From: Iodobacter ciconiae
GTDB taxonomy: Bacteria > Pseudomonadota > Gammaproteobacteria > Burkholderiales > Chitinibacteraceae
Assembly (NCBI RefSeq): GCF_003952345.1
Contig: NZ_CP034433.1
Location: forward strand, 310,001-374,000
Reading direction: 5' to 3'
Length of the DNA: 64,000 bases
A program made the translations under genes and the position numbers. Shown piece by piece: positions 18,958 through 28,596 of the stretch (within the stretch, counting starts at the first letter, position 1; every line of letters begins with the position of its first letter). The notes below the pieces were generated by a model, which had not been told where the DNA came from, did no database searches, and saw nothing but the letters and a program-made list of their open reading frames with translations.

Positions 18958-20064
18958 ATGCATACGTCTCCACCCTCATTAGATTATCAAAAACTCGCCC
19001 GGCAAATTAAAGGCTGGGCGCAGGAATTAGGTTTTGCCCGCGCCGGAGTGACCAGCATTGATTTAAGCCACGCCGAAGCCGGTTTGCAAGAATGGCTGGA
19101 TGCAGGTTTTCACGGCGAGATGGATTATATGGCAAGGCATGGCATGAAGCGCGCCAGACCTCATGAATTACACGCTGGCACTATTTCACTTATTTCGGTT
19201 TTTTTGCCTTATTTGCCGCTTGCCGCCGCAAATTCGGAGGAAATTCTCGCCAACGGCAGTAAGGCCTATCTTTCCCGCTACGCGCTGGGGCGTGATTATC
19301 ATAAGGTATTAAAGGGTCGTTTACAGCAATTGGCAGATCGCCTGGTTAAAGAAATTGGCCCTTTTGGCCACCGGGTGTTTGTGGATTCGGCTCCGGTGCT
19401 TGAGGTGGAAATCGCCACACAAGCCGGGCAGGGCTGGCGGGGTAAACATACTCTGCTGATTAACCGGGAATACGGCTCATACTTTTTTATTGGTGAGTTA
19501 TTTACCGATTTGCCATTGCCAGCTGATCCGCAGCAACAGGAAGAGCATTGCGGGCGCTGTGCGCGCTGCATGACAGCTTGCCCGACCGGTGCGATTGTCG
19601 CACCCTATCAGGTGGATGCGCGGCGCTGTATCTCTTATTTAACCATCGAGCTTAAAGGCAGTATTCCGCTACCGTTTCGCTCCATGCTGGGCAATCGTGT
19701 CTATGGTTGCGACGATTGCCAGATGGTCTGCCCGTGGAATCGCTTTGCGGTAAACACTAAGGAAGCTGATTTTCATGTGCGCCATGGTCTTGATGATGTG
19801 ACTCTGGTTGAGCTGTTTGCCTGGTCTGAGGCCGATTTCAAACAGAAAATGGCGGGTAGTGCCATTTTCCGGATTGGCTATGAGCAGTGGCTTAGAAATA
19901 TAGCTGTGGGCCTTGGTAATGCGCCTGCCTCACCCGGGGTGATTACTGCTCTGATGGCCAGAGCAGGCGATCCTAGTGAGATTGTCAGAGAACATGTGCT
20001 GTGGGCCCTGGGGCAGCATGGTGTATATGACACAGATTTAAGGCCGGGTTTATTACTCTTTTAA
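18958..20064 (+). CDS. queG: Epoxyqueuosine reductase QueG
   Basis: Last step of queuosine synthesis in tRNA, a cobalamin-dependent reduction of epoxyqueuosine. 368 aa from ATG 18958. Two 4Fe-4S ferredoxin motifs are visible: 'CGRCARCMTACPTGAI' (residues ~198-213) and 'CDDCQMVCPWN' (~249-259). The N-terminal reductase/cobalamin region (residues 1-190, including 'HGEMDYMARH') and a C-terminal HEAT-like tail (~310-368) are normal for the family. An earlier in-frame ATG at 18874 lies inside the tsaE 5' region and is not preferred. Divergent from tsaE with a 77-bp shared promoter space. Confidence 0.96.
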   Translation: MHTSPPSLDYQKLARQIKGWAQELGFARAGVTSIDLSHAEAGLQEWLDAGFHGEMDYMARHGMKRARPHELHAGTISLISVFLPYLPLAAANSEEILANGSKAYLSRYALGRDYHKVLKGRLQQLADRLVKEIGPFGHRVFVDSAPVLEVEIATQAGQGWRGKHTLLINREYGSYFFIGELFTDLPLPADPQQQEEHCGRCARCMTACPTGAIVAPYQVDARRCISYLTIELKGSIPLPFRSMLGNRVYGCDDCQMVCPWNRFAVNTKEADFHVRHGLDDVTLVELFAWSEADFKQKMAGSAIFRIGYEQWLRNIAVGLGNAPASPGVITALMARAGDPSEIVREHVLWALGQHGVYDTDLRPGLLLF

Positions 20065-20481
20065 ATTATTTATCAGACAACAGCAGGCTATACCTGAAGC
20101 TGTAATGAGAAGGTATTTTTGGCTATGTTATTTAACAGGCGGGTTAATTAGTATGTAATGTGGCGGATAAGGATCTTATTAGAATAGTGATTGTTAATTG
20201 ATAAATTTAATTTTTACCTTTACTCTGTTTTGTCGCCTAATCTGATAAGAGTGATTCTTTAAGTTTCAGGTATACATACTTATGTTTTTTTGTAAGAATC
20301 TTTTTAGTAATTGCCTATGCCTGCCTGATGCAGTTTACGGCAATGATGATATAAAATAAATTGATGCATTTTTAAGTAATAATTTTATGTGGTCATTCTA
20401 TGTAAGAATCAAGTTTAAAGTGCGGCTTGTCTGGCTAAAATAGTTGTGTAAATTGAGTGAATCTAAGGAATAAAGCAGATT
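20065..20481. other. Intergenic queG-xth
   Basis: About 415 bp of AT-rich sequence. No ORF, strong hairpin or dispersed repeat recognised. A possible xth promoter (TTGTCT, 16 bp, TAAATT) lies at 20429-20456; weak. Confidence 0.35.
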
Positions 20482-21252
20482 ATGCAAATTGTGACGTGGA
20501 ATGTGAATAGCCTAAAAGTACGGTTACCACAGGTATTGGAATGGCTGGATACTCATCCGGAAGTTACTGCACTTTGCCTGCAGGAAACAAAAATGGAAGA
20601 CATTAATTTTCCGCAGGCAGAGATAGAAGCGGCTGGTTTTCAGGTGGTGTTTGCAGGGCAGAAAACATACAACGGTGTTGCAATTATTGCGCGGGAGGCT
20701 TTAAGCGATGTGGTGATAAATATCCCTGATTTTGCTGATCATCAGGTTCGTTTAATTGCAGCAACGGTAAAAGGGGTACGTCTGATTTGTGTTTATATTC
20801 CGAATGGACAGGCACTGGATTCTGAAAAATATCCGTATAAATTATCCTGGCTGCAAGCGCTGACACTGTGGCTGAAAACAGAAATGGAAAACCATACAAA
20901 ATTGGCTTTGCTAGGGGATTACAATATTGCTCCTCAGGATATTGATGTGCATGATCCGGCAAAATGGGTAGGGCAGGTTTTGGTTTCAGAGCCTGAGCGT
21001 GCGGCTTTTCAGGCCTTGCTTGATTTGGGTTTAACAGATTCATATCGCTTATTTGATCAGCCGGAGAAATCTTTTTCATGGTGGGATTATCGTGGTTTTG
21101 GATTTAGAAAAAATGCCGGTATGCGAATTGATCATATTTTGTTGTCCCGGGAATTAGTCCCCTTATGCAGTGCGTGTGTGATTGATCGTGAGCCTAGAAA
21201 TAATGAGCGGCCATCTGATCACACGCCTGTGATTGCAAGTTTGACGATCTGA
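20482..21252 (+). CDS. xth: Exodeoxyribonuclease III
   Basis: AP endonuclease and 3'-5' exonuclease of base excision repair. 256 aa. The exonuclease-endonuclease-phosphatase fold motifs are intact: 'IVTWNVNSLKVRLPQ', 'LCLQETKMED' (metal Glu), 'VYIPNG', 'LLGDYNIAPQDIDV' (catalytic Asp and Asn), 'YRGFGFRKNAGMRIDHILLS' region and 'SDHTPVI' (catalytic His). A gap of only 32 bp to the Crp/Fnr gene on the same strand suggests a short operon. Confidence 0.96.
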   Translation: MQIVTWNVNSLKVRLPQVLEWLDTHPEVTALCLQETKMEDINFPQAEIEAAGFQVVFAGQKTYNGVAIIAREALSDVVINIPDFADHQVRLIAATVKGVRLICVYIPNGQALDSEKYPYKLSWLQALTLWLKTEMENHTKLALLGDYNIAPQDIDVHDPAKWVGQVLVSEPERAAFQALLDLGLTDSYRLFDQPEKSFSWWDYRGFGFRKNAGMRIDHILLSRELVPLCSACVIDREPRNNERPSDHTPVIASLTI

Positions 21253-21284
21253 TGGCTTAGTTAAATAATTTTGGGAAATGCTAA

Positions 21285-21971
21285 ATGGATAAAGCTAAAT
21301 TATTGTCTGGCAGCAGTTTGTTCTGTGATTTAAGCCATGCAGAATTGACCGAGCTGGCTACCCAGACTGAATTGCGTAGTTTGCGTGCAAAGCAAACGGT
21401 GGTGGTGCAGGGCTCGGTAGGAGATGAGATGTTTGCCGTGCTGCACGGACGTTTAAAGGTTGTGCGCAGCAGCGATGAAGGGAAAGAGGCCACTATCTGT
21501 ATCTTGGAAGCCGGAGAAATGTTTGGTGAAATCGCCATGCTGGACGGTGGGCTTCGCACAGCCACGGTAGAAACTTTAGAGGCCTGTGAGCTTCTGGTTT
21601 TACGCCGGGATAGTGTTATGCAGCATTTGGAACATCACCCTAAAGTGATGCATCAAATGATTACCGCACTTTGCCAGCGCTTACGTAATGCGGACGATTT
21701 TCTGCAAGATACACTGTTTTTAAATTTACCCCAGCGCCTGGGTAAAATGCTGAAACAATTAGCAAGGCAGCATGGTATTAAAGATGAAAATGGGATGTTG
21801 ATTGATTTAAAGCTTACCCAGCAGGAGCTGGCCAATATGGTGGGTTCCAGCCGGGAAAGCGTGAATAAACAGCTGAGCGCCTGGATGGAATACGGCTGGG
21901 TGCAGATGGATATGGGGTTTATCCGCCTGGTGCAGATGGATCAATTGCCGGGGCATCCTTATTTTCATTAG
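21285..21971 (+). CDS. Crp/Fnr family transcriptional regulator
   Basis: 228 aa. Cyclic-nucleotide-binding beta-roll at residues ~8-120 ('GSVGDEMFAVLHGRLKVV', 'GEMFGEIAMLDGGLRTATVE'), a dimerisation helix, and a winged HTH at ~150-220 with 'LTQQELANMVGSSRESVNKQL'. The FGE-x-A-x-LDGG-x-R segment matches cAMP-binding Crp-like proteins. No N-terminal Fe-S cysteine cluster of the FNR type is present. It follows xth closely. Target genes cannot be told from the window. Confidence 0.92.
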   Translation: MDKAKLLSGSSLFCDLSHAELTELATQTELRSLRAKQTVVVQGSVGDEMFAVLHGRLKVVRSSDEGKEATICILEAGEMFGEIAMLDGGLRTATVETLEACELLVLRRDSVMQHLEHHPKVMHQMITALCQRLRNADDFLQDTLFLNLPQRLGKMLKQLARQHGIKDENGMLIDLKLTQQELANMVGSSRESVNKQLSAWMEYGWVQMDMGFIRLVQMDQLPGHPYFH

Positions 21972-22060
21972 GACAGATCGTTCCTGTACAGGTGAGAGTC
22001 CGGTATGCAATGGATGCCCGGCAAAATAAGGGTGGTGTTTTTATCTGCAGGTAAGGAGCA

Positions 22061-22086
22061 ACCGGCTCTGGTGCCGGGTTATTTTT
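22061..22086 (+). terminator. Probable terminator of xth-crp operon
   Basis: ACCGGC / GCCGGGT stem with a short loop, followed by TATTTTT. It overlaps the 3' end of the convergent transglycosylase gene. Confidence 0.5.
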
Positions 22087-22678
22087 CGGCCAGTTTGGTA
22101 TCCGTATAGGCGTAGTAATTTTTCCAGGCCCCGTAAACCAGATTCGGGTATTCGGCGCGGCCAAGACTGCCGTTATAGCGCCCTAATGCGCGGAAATAAT
22201 CACCGTTTTCCATATCCAGATAGTGGCGCAATATCGTGCAGCCGTAGCGCAGATTGGTATTCATATCAAATAAATTGTGCCCGCTGCTGCCAATCGATCT
22301 TTGCCAGAAAGGCATAACCTGCATTAAGCCTCTTGCACCCACTACCGATAATGCATAGCGGTTAAAGCCGCTTTCTACATGCACAAGGCCCAGCACAAGC
22401 TGAGGGTCCAGGCCTGCCCGGCTGGCTTCGTAATGGATGGCCGTGAGCAGGGTGCGGCGGATAAATTCATCCGGTATACGTTTGGCTAGGCGGACGGACA
22501 TCGCAGCCAGCCAGGCTTCACCTTCGGCAGGTGTGGCAAAGACCAGCCTGGGCGATTGCCCGTCATTAATCGATCTTTGCATTGCGGTTTGTACATTGGA
22601 GGAGAGCTGTTCTTCTTTTTGCGCGCCAGCGAAGGCAAAGCTGCAAAAAAACAAGCCTATTAAAAAAGAGTAGCGCAT
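22079..22678 (-). CDS. Lytic transglycosylase (SLT domain), periplasmic
   Basis: 199 aa with a signal peptide (residues 1-19, ...FCSFAFAGA). The SLT fold shows 'LGLVHVESGFNRYALS' with the catalytic Glu, 'GARGLMQVMPFW' and 'LFDMNTNLRYGCTILRHYL', followed by 'ALGRYNGSLG'. These are all signature blocks of goose-type/Slt lysozyme-like transglycosylases, which cleave peptidoglycan glycan strands to 1,6-anhydro products. Stand-alone gene; no secretion apparatus genes next to it. Confidence 0.93.
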   Translation of the reverse strand: MRYSFLIGLFFCSFAFAGAQKEEQLSSNVQTAMQRSINDGQSPRLVFATPAEGEAWLAAMSVRLAKRIPDEFIRRTLLTAIHYEASRAGLDPQLVLGLVHVESGFNRYALSVVGARGLMQVMPFWQRSIGSSGHNLFDMNTNLRYGCTILRHYLDMENGDYFRALGRYNGSLGRAEYPNLVYGAWKNYYAYTDTKLAEK

Positions 22679-22730
22679 GAGTTTCTTTCTTTGGAATCAG
22701 CTTGGAATGTAGCTTTATCACCCGGGTAGG

Positions 22731-23045
22731 TCAACACGCAGCAATTAATTTTACGGCAATTGCCTGTTTATCTTCTGCTAATGCCAATAAACGATCGATA
22801 TTGGGATGCTTTCCCGGAAAGGCAATCGCATCCTGGCTGTGTTCGGCATAAAGGCGTATGCCTTTGGCAGCAGCTACAGCGTTGATTGCGCCAAATTCCT
22901 GATATAAAGCATGATAAACCCGAACGCTGCCTGCCTGGCCGGGCTTATTTTCTATTCTTGCAATGATCGTTTCTCCATCAAGCAGCTCAAGGGCTGATAA
23001 ATGATCAATTGCGGGCAGGCTGGCAAGTATATCGGCAAAAAGCAT
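22731..23045 (-). CDS. DUF2322-like small protein
   Basis: 104 aa, cytosolic, no signal or membrane segment. The N-terminus 'FADILASLPAIDHLSALELLDG' and the 'AIAFPGKHPNIDRLLALAED' block resemble the DUF2322 family found in beta- and gammaproteobacteria. Function unknown. It lies between a transglycosylase gene and pyrB with ordinary codon usage. Confidence 0.65.
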   Translation of the reverse strand: MLFADILASLPAIDHLSALELLDGETIIARIENKPGQAGSVRVYHALYQEFGAINAVAAAKGIRLYAEHSQDAIAFPGKHPNIDRLLALAEDKQAIAVKLIAAC

Positions 23046-23268
23046 GGTTAATCCTGTTAAATGGAGGGCCGCTCATTATAAGGCGATCGTATTTTGCCGC
23101 TTGTTTAAGTGGGCCTCTATGGAGTTATTGTTCAGGCCACAGGCTGTAAATGTTTTTCTGGTGAAAAGCAGACCCAGGATATTGAGCCACAGCACCGGGT
23201 TTTAGCGGGACAAACACGCTGCTGTGGTTCAATTTTTGAGGTGATCGCTCCTTTGGCCGAAAATCTAT

Positions 23269-24558
23269 TTAATCTTTATGGCGCAAGGAGTGGCTTTCCA
23301 GTTCATCAAACGATGCGTCATTAGGGGCTAGTTTTTGCGGGTGCACCCAGCTGATATCGCGCAGGCTGTGCTGTATTTGCTGGTCTACTCCAAGTAACTT
23401 TGCAAAAATGGCCATGCGTACCGGCACACCATTATCTGTCTGGCGGAAGATGGCCAGCCTGGGATCCTGATTTAAGTCGGTAGATAAATCATTCGCTCCC
23501 GGGCGACTGTCTCTGGGTAAGGGGTGCATCACAATCACATCGGGTTTGCAGAAGGTATCTACTGCCCGTAAATTGATTTGGAAGTTTTCACCGTAACCCT
23601 CCATTACTTCACCCTGCATCCGCTCTTTTTGTACGCGGGTAGCATAAATGACATCAGCTCCTGCAAGGCCGCTAGCCAGATTATCGGTGCACTCAATGAC
23701 GTTTCCGTTTCGGCTGGCGGCATCCAGAATACTGGTTGGCATTTCCAGGCCGGCAGGCGCAAGCAGGGTGATTTTCAACCCCTGATAAAGCCCTAGTAAT
23801 TTTGCCAGTGAATGCGCAGCACGGCCATGTTTTAAATCGCCCACCAGTGCAATATGGCTGCCATCAATGAGCTTATTAAGGCGCGAGAATTCGCGCTCCA
23901 TTGTGTAGAGATCAAGCAGGGCCTGGGTGGGGTGCTCACCGGGGCCATCACCGCCGTTAATGATGGGGATATTGCTGGCTTGGGCGAATTCGGCCACTGC
24001 ACCTTGCTCGGGGTGGCGCACCACAATCGCATCGGCGTAGCCACTGACTACGCGGCTGGTGTCGTAGATTGATTCACCCTTGGCCATGGACGAAAAAGTA
24101 AAGCCGGTGGTATCGCAAACCGAGCCGCCCAGCCTGCAAAATGCAGCACCAAAGCTGATGCGGGTACGGGTACTGGCTTCAAAAAACAGGTTGGCGAGTA
24201 CGGCACCTTCGAGTACACGGCAGGTTTTTTGTCTGCGGGCCACCGGCTGCATGATGTCTGTGATACGAAACAGTTCTTCCACCGATTCACGTGAAAATTG
24301 CTCCACAGAAAGAAGGTGGGGAGCCCAGTGAGTGGAGTTGATATGGTGTGTGGGGGCTATTTTTGTATCTTTGCTGAGGATCTCGGTCAGAAAGCGTTCA
24401 ACAATGGTGGGCATACTGCGGTGTTCATTGGAGTTGTCAGGTAATAACCAGCTGTCCAGAGCCCGGCGGCTGACCCCCAAGCGCTCTGTAAGCGCATCAC
24501 GGGTCAGGTTAAGCAGACGCATGGCATCGCGAAGGGTCGTTTGTTGAGCGGATTGCAT
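23269..24558 (-). CDS. pyrB: Aspartate carbamoyltransferase with N-terminal HTH-like extension
   Basis: Condenses carbamoyl phosphate with aspartate in pyrimidine synthesis. 429 aa, about 110-120 longer than E. coli PyrB. The catalytic part begins near residue 75 and shows 'FFEASTRTRISFGAAFCRLG' (carbamoyl phosphate, STRTR), 'VVRHPEQGA', 'GDGPGEHPTQALLDLYT', 'GDLKHGRAAHSLAKLL', 'YATRVQKERM' and 'VMHPLPR'. Residues ~5-40 ('MRLLNLTRDALTERLGVSRRALDSWLLP') look like a helix-turn-helix of the Cro/XRE type. No pyrI or pyrC is adjacent. The HTH may have a structural role or a DNA-binding one; this cannot be told here. Confidence 0.92.
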   Translation of the reverse strand: MQSAQQTTLRDAMRLLNLTRDALTERLGVSRRALDSWLLPDNSNEHRSMPTIVERFLTEILSKDTKIAPTHHINSTHWAPHLLSVEQFSRESVEELFRITDIMQPVARRQKTCRVLEGAVLANLFFEASTRTRISFGAAFCRLGGSVCDTTGFTFSSMAKGESIYDTSRVVSGYADAIVVRHPEQGAVAEFAQASNIPIINGGDGPGEHPTQALLDLYTMEREFSRLNKLIDGSHIALVGDLKHGRAAHSLAKLLGLYQGLKITLLAPAGLEMPTSILDAASRNGNVIECTDNLASGLAGADVIYATRVQKERMQGEVMEGYGENFQINLRAVDTFCKPDVIVMHPLPRDSRPGANDLSTDLNQDPRLAIFRQTDNGVPVRMAIFAKLLGVDQQIQHSLRDISWVHPQKLAPNDASFDELESHSLRHKD

Positions 24559-24727
24559 AATGGCACCTTATCTACACGTTGTGTGGATTGTGTGCTTTTT
24601 TTTATTTGATCGCAATACGCTTTGCGGTTTATTATTTTTATTTTATCTATTTTGCGTATAGATTATGGCTTATGGAGCCTGCAGCATCATAAAATGAGTG
24701 CTTACCTGCATTATTTACAAGTATTTT

Positions 24728-25699
24728 TCAGGCTCCGGCTGCATCGCTCCCCCAGACGTCCTCCATTGGTACCAGCCCTGCAATACGCTGGCTTTCGATT
24801 ACGCCAATAATGCTGTAATCGATGTCTTCACTATCTCTTTCGATAATATTCTCCAGGGGCTGCCATTGTTTATTGAAGATAGCGGCAACAATTGGTGTTT
24901 GCTCGTTGATGCCGGGGCGCTTAACAATACCAACCTCGCCATTGAGTAATTGCACCACTGCACCTGGAGGATAAAGCCCCATGGTTTGGGTAAACAGGCG
25001 GCCCAGTTTGACATCAATGCTGTTAACAGAGCCTGTTAGTGAGGTGAGTAAAGCAAGATCGGAAAGTTGCCCGCGCCGCCAGGCATTGCGGGTCAGCATG
25101 GCACAATAGCGATCAGCAATGCCGATGAGACGAGCTTCAAAATGAATCGAATCGCCAGACAGCTGCTGTGGATAGCCGCTGCCATCGGGGATTTCGTGGT
25201 GCTGCAATACATAATCAAGCCAGAGTGGATCGGTTACGCCAAGCTTTCTCAGGGTGTCCCTGCCTTCAACCGGATGCACTTGCATCAATAGTCTTTGCTC
25301 ATCAGTGAGCGGGCCGGACTGGGTGGATAGTTTTTCCTGAATGGCATACATGCCAATATTCATAGTCAATGCTGCGGCCACAACAGGGCGCCGCTCGGCG
25401 GGCGAGCGACCGAGATCACGCAGCGCCAGCTCTACGACACAAGCCACATTAATTGCATGCCGGATGGCGTAGGTTCCATCCTGGCGCAGCATGATCATGC
25501 CGATGACTACATTACGGTTCAGGGTACAAGCGCGGCCAAGGTGATCTGCAATTGTGCTGATATGGGCAGGAAATACACCTGCGTAGCTTTCTGATTTCGA
25601 CAAAATCCGATCAAGCGCAGCGCGAGACTCAAAAATAAAACGGGGGGCAGAGGGAGGGCGCGATACTTTCTGTCCACCAGGTTGGGGGGATGAGGCCAT
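24728..25699 (-). CDS. Degenerate HD-GYP domain protein
   Basis: 323 aa from ATG 25699, which has GGAG 7 nt upstream; the frame stays open further upstream but without such a site. The HD-GYP fold, normally a c-di-GMP phosphodiesterase, is seen at residues ~70-235: 'HHEIPDGSGYPQQL' and 'IGIADRYCAML' are intact. The metal-binding HD motif is not: where active enzymes have 'LLHDIGK' this one has 'LTMNIGM'. Residues 240-323 form a small C-terminal beta-rich region ('LYPPGAVVQLLNGEVGIV') common in such proteins. It is likely a c-di-GMP sensor or scaffold and not an enzyme. Confidence 0.85.
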   Translation of the reverse strand: MASSPQPGGQKVSRPPSAPRFIFESRAALDRILSKSESYAGVFPAHISTIADHLGRACTLNRNVVIGMIMLRQDGTYAIRHAINVACVVELALRDLGRSPAERRPVVAAALTMNIGMYAIQEKLSTQSGPLTDEQRLLMQVHPVEGRDTLRKLGVTDPLWLDYVLQHHEIPDGSGYPQQLSGDSIHFEARLIGIADRYCAMLTRNAWRRGQLSDLALLTSLTGSVNSIDVKLGRLFTQTMGLYPPGAVVQLLNGEVGIVKRPGINEQTPIVAAIFNKQWQPLENIIERDSEDIDYSIIGVIESQRIAGLVPMEDVWGSDAAGA

Positions 25700-25931
25700 G
25701 CAAAGCTCCGTATATATCCTTGTCATTTTATAGCAAGGAGAAGGAACGCACTGATGTAAGAGGGGTGTTTCTTTAAAATTAACTTTTATTTCAGATGAAA
25801 ATATAATTTGTAAGTGTACTACCGTGCTGAAATATTGCTTTTGAGCCTGCTTTTTTAAATATGAATTGGTTTTGTATGTAGAAAAATGGCTGCAGAGTAC
25901 AGCTTCTGTAGCCATTATATTGTAATGAAGT

Positions 25932-26126
25932 TTAGTCTGCTTCATCCATCCACATTAGCTGGATGGCCTCCAGTATTTTTTCACCACAGTGACTGGCATC
26001 ATCATTAAAGCCTTCCAATTTCATAACCCACTGCATTAAATCGGTAAAACGTACGGTTTTAGGATCCAGATCAGGGAATTTATCTGCCAGTTGAATGGCA
26101 ATTTCACGGGAATCTGTCCATTTCAT
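25932..26126 (-). CDS. iscX: Fe-S cluster assembly accessory protein IscX
   Basis: 64 aa. Small acidic protein that binds IscS and iron and tunes cluster assembly. '[30 protein letters not shown]' and '[10 protein letters not shown]' match the family; the C-terminus is the usual acidic 'MWMDEAD'. AAAGGAT lies 7 nt before the ATG. Last gene of the isc operon, 75 bp after fdx. Confidence 0.96.
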   Translation of the reverse strand: MKWTDSREIAIQLADKFPDLDPKTVRFTDLMQWVMKLEGFNDDASHCGEKILEAIQLMWMDEAD

Positions 26127-26201
26127 GATTTAATCCTTTCTATGATCTGCGGATAAAGCGGCCTACATTTATCGGGTCTGGCATATTGAAATGCCGGCAG
26201 A

Positions 26202-26540
26202 TTAATGATGCTCGCGGGCATGGTTGATTGTGTATTTAGGTATTTCTACTACCAGATCAGTATCTGTTAGGATTGACTGGCAAGACAGACGGGATTCTGC
26301 TTCCAATCCCCAGGCTTTATCCAGCATATCGTCTTCCAGCTCATCAGATGGGGCCAGTGATTTAAACCCCTCGCGAATAATCACGTGGCAGGTGGTACAG
26401 GCACAGGATTTCTCGCAAGCGTGTTCAATTTCAATATCGTTGGCGAGCAGCACATCGCAAATTGATGTGCCTGCTTCAGCTTCAAGTACAGCCCCTTCGG
26501 GGCAGAGCTGGGGGTGAGGTAGAACTACAATTTGAATCAT
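26202..26540 (-). CDS. fdx: ISC-type 2Fe-2S ferredoxin
   Basis: 112 aa. Supplies electrons for cluster assembly. The plant-type fold carries 'CEKSCACTTCHVII' (three cluster cysteines) and a fourth in 'SRLSCQSIL'. 'LCPEGAVLEAEAGTSICDVLL' is the usual N-terminal strand. AAGGAT precedes the ATG by 5 nt. Between hscA and iscX. Confidence 0.97.
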   Translation of the reverse strand: MIQIVVLPHPQLCPEGAVLEAEAGTSICDVLLANDIEIEHACEKSCACTTCHVIIREGFKSLAPSDELEDDMLDKAWGLEAESRLSCQSILTDTDLVVEIPKYTINHAREHH

Positions 26541-26616
26541 GATTCATCCTTGGTATAGCTGGCTTATCACGCAAAAACCCTCTTTTTAGCCCTTTCTGAA
26601 AGCACTTAATAAATTT

Positions 26617-26657
26617 CTCAGTGTGCTTTGTGTATTCGGGTCTCTGCGTTTACAGAT
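26617..26657. repeat. Degenerate copy of the CTCYGTG / TCTACAG dispersed repeat
   Basis: Resembles 29601-29646 (…CTCTG-Y-GTTTACAGAT…) but is diverged. Lies between hscA and fdx. Confidence 0.4.
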
Positions 26658-26672
26658 TTTTGGTGTTTAGGG

Positions 26673-28529
26673 TTACATCCCAGCAATTTGCTTACCTGCC
26701 AGGCCACGTTTTACCGCAGCGTTCATACGCTTGGCTGCAAAGTCACCGGTGGCTTCGTTTAGCTTTTCGGTGGCGGCGTGGATGGCGTTGGCGTCTTTTT
26801 CCTGCATGCTACTCATTAGCTGCTGCAAGCCGGTTTGAATGGCTGCTTGCTCTTCTACATTAAGTAGATCGCCATCTTGCTGCAGGGCAGCAGTACTTGC
26901 GTTGATGAGGGACTCTGCATCAACCAGTGCCTCGGCCAGCTTACGGGCTTGTATATCGGCACTGGCGTATTGCATGGAGTCGGTCAGCATGGTGGTAATT
27001 TCCTCGTCAGATAATCCGTAAGAAGGTTTCACCATAATGCTGGCCTCAATGCCTGATGATAGCTCCCGTGCCGCAACTGATAGCAAGCCATCTGCATCGA
27101 CCTGAAACGTTACACGAATTCGGGCCGCGCCAGCCACCATTGGCGGAATACCGCGCAGCTCAAAGCGTGCCAGGCTGCGGCAGTCGCTCACCAGCTCGCG
27201 CTCGCCTTGCAATACATGGATGGCCATAGCTGTCTGGCCATCTTTAAAGGTGGTGAATTCTTGTGCTCTGGCGGTAGGAATGGTGCTGTTTCTGGGGATG
27301 ATTTTTTCCACCAGATTGCCCATGGTTTCCAGCCCGAGGGAAAGCGGAATCACGTCCAGCAGCAGCCATTCATTTTCCCCTTTATTACCTGCCAGCACAT
27401 TGGCCTGAATCGCGGCGCCAATCGCAACGACTTTATCGGGGTCCAGATTGGTGAGCGGTTCTTGCTTAAAGAAATCAGCAACAGCACGGCGCACTTGTGG
27501 CATACGGGTGGCGCCGCCTACCATGACCACGCCCTTGATATCACTGACTTGCAGTTTGGCATCGCGTAAGGCTTTGCGTACAGGGGTGATGGTGTTGCTG
27601 ACAAGGGTGTGGGTAATTTCGCGGAGTGTTTCTACGGTGAGTGCCACATCCACTACCACGCCTTCGCTTAGTACTGCTGTAATGCGGGTGGTGGGGTGAT
27701 CAGAAAGCGCTTCTTTAGCTTCACGCGCACGGGTGAGCAGTACGCGGGCATCCTGGGCGTTCAGCGCGGACAGGCCGGTTTCCTGCAAAATCCAGCAGTA
27801 AATACGGTGATCAAAATCATCCCCGCCCAGCCGTGAATCGCCCGAAGTGGCGCGTACTTCAAATAAACCACGGGTCAGCTCCAGGATGGATACATCAAAA
27901 GTGCCGCCACCTAAATCGTAAATAACATAGGTGCCTTCGCTGCCATTATCCAGGCCATAGGCAATAGCGGCGGCAGTGGGTTCATTGAGTAGGCGAAGTA
28001 CATTGAGGCCTGCGATTCGTGCCGCGTCTTTGGTGGCCTGGCGTTGTGCATCATCAAAATAGGCCGGTACAGTGATCACTGCGCCAATCAGATCGCCGCC
28101 CAGGCTTTGTTCGGCGCGGGTTTTAAGGGTACGCAAAATCTCTGCCGAGACTTCAACCGGGCTTTTTACCCCGACGCGGGTGGCTATTTTGAGCATGCCC
28201 GGCTCGTCTACAAAGCGGTAAGGTGTGGCTAAATCGGCAATGTCATTGATGCCACGGCCCATAAAACGCTTTACTGAACTGATGGTATTACCGGGGTCAT
28301 CGTTTTGGCGCGCCAGTGCGCTGCTGCCTACGTGAATTGCACCATCCTTGCCGTAGTTCACCACAGAGGCCAGCAAGGTACGGCCTTGCTCATCGGGCAA
28401 ACAGACGGCGCTGCCACTTTTTACCGAGGCGATCAAAGAATTGGTCGTGCCAAGATCAATGCCTACTGCAAGGCGGTGTTGATGGGGCTCGGCAAATAGA
28501 CCAGGCTCAGAGATTTGTAATAAGGCCAT
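26673..28529 (-). CDS. hscA: Fe-S assembly chaperone HscA
   Basis: Hsp70-type chaperone that releases clusters from IscU together with HscB. 618 aa. The ATPase domain shows '[13 protein letters not shown]', '[20 protein letters not shown]', '[14 protein letters not shown]' and '[14 protein letters not shown]'. The substrate domain follows from ~residue 390. 132 bp downstream lies fdx. The gap to hscB upstream is 349 bp and is filled by dispersed repeats. Confidence 0.97.
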   Translation of the reverse strand: MALLQISEPGLFAEPHQHRLAVGIDLGTTNSLIASVKSGSAVCLPDEQGRTLLASVVNYGKDGAIHVGSSALARQNDDPGNTISSVKRFMGRGINDIADLATPYRFVDEPGMLKIATRVGVKSPVEVSAEILRTLKTRAEQSLGGDLIGAVITVPAYFDDAQRQATKDAARIAGLNVLRLLNEPTAAAIAYGLDNGSEGTYVIYDLGGGTFDVSILELTRGLFEVRATSGDSRLGGDDFDHRIYCWILQETGLSALNAQDARVLLTRAREAKEALSDHPTTRITAVLSEGVVVDVALTVETLREITHTLVSNTITPVRKALRDAKLQVSDIKGVVMVGGATRMPQVRRAVADFFKQEPLTNLDPDKVVAIGAAIQANVLAGNKGENEWLLLDVIPLSLGLETMGNLVEKIIPRNSTIPTARAQEFTTFKDGQTAMAIHVLQGERELVSDCRSLARFELRGIPPMVAGAARIRVTFQVDADGLLSVAARELSSGIEASIMVKPSYGLSDEEITTMLTDSMQYASADIQARKLAEALVDAESLINASTAALQQDGDLLNVEEQAAIQTGLQQLMSSMQEKDANAIHAATEKLNEATGDFAAKRMNAAVKRGLAGKQIAGM

Positions 28530-28596
28530 ATTTCATCCGTAAGATAGAGCAAGTGCATGTCAGTAGAGGTTAATACCCCATGGTAAAACCCACCCT

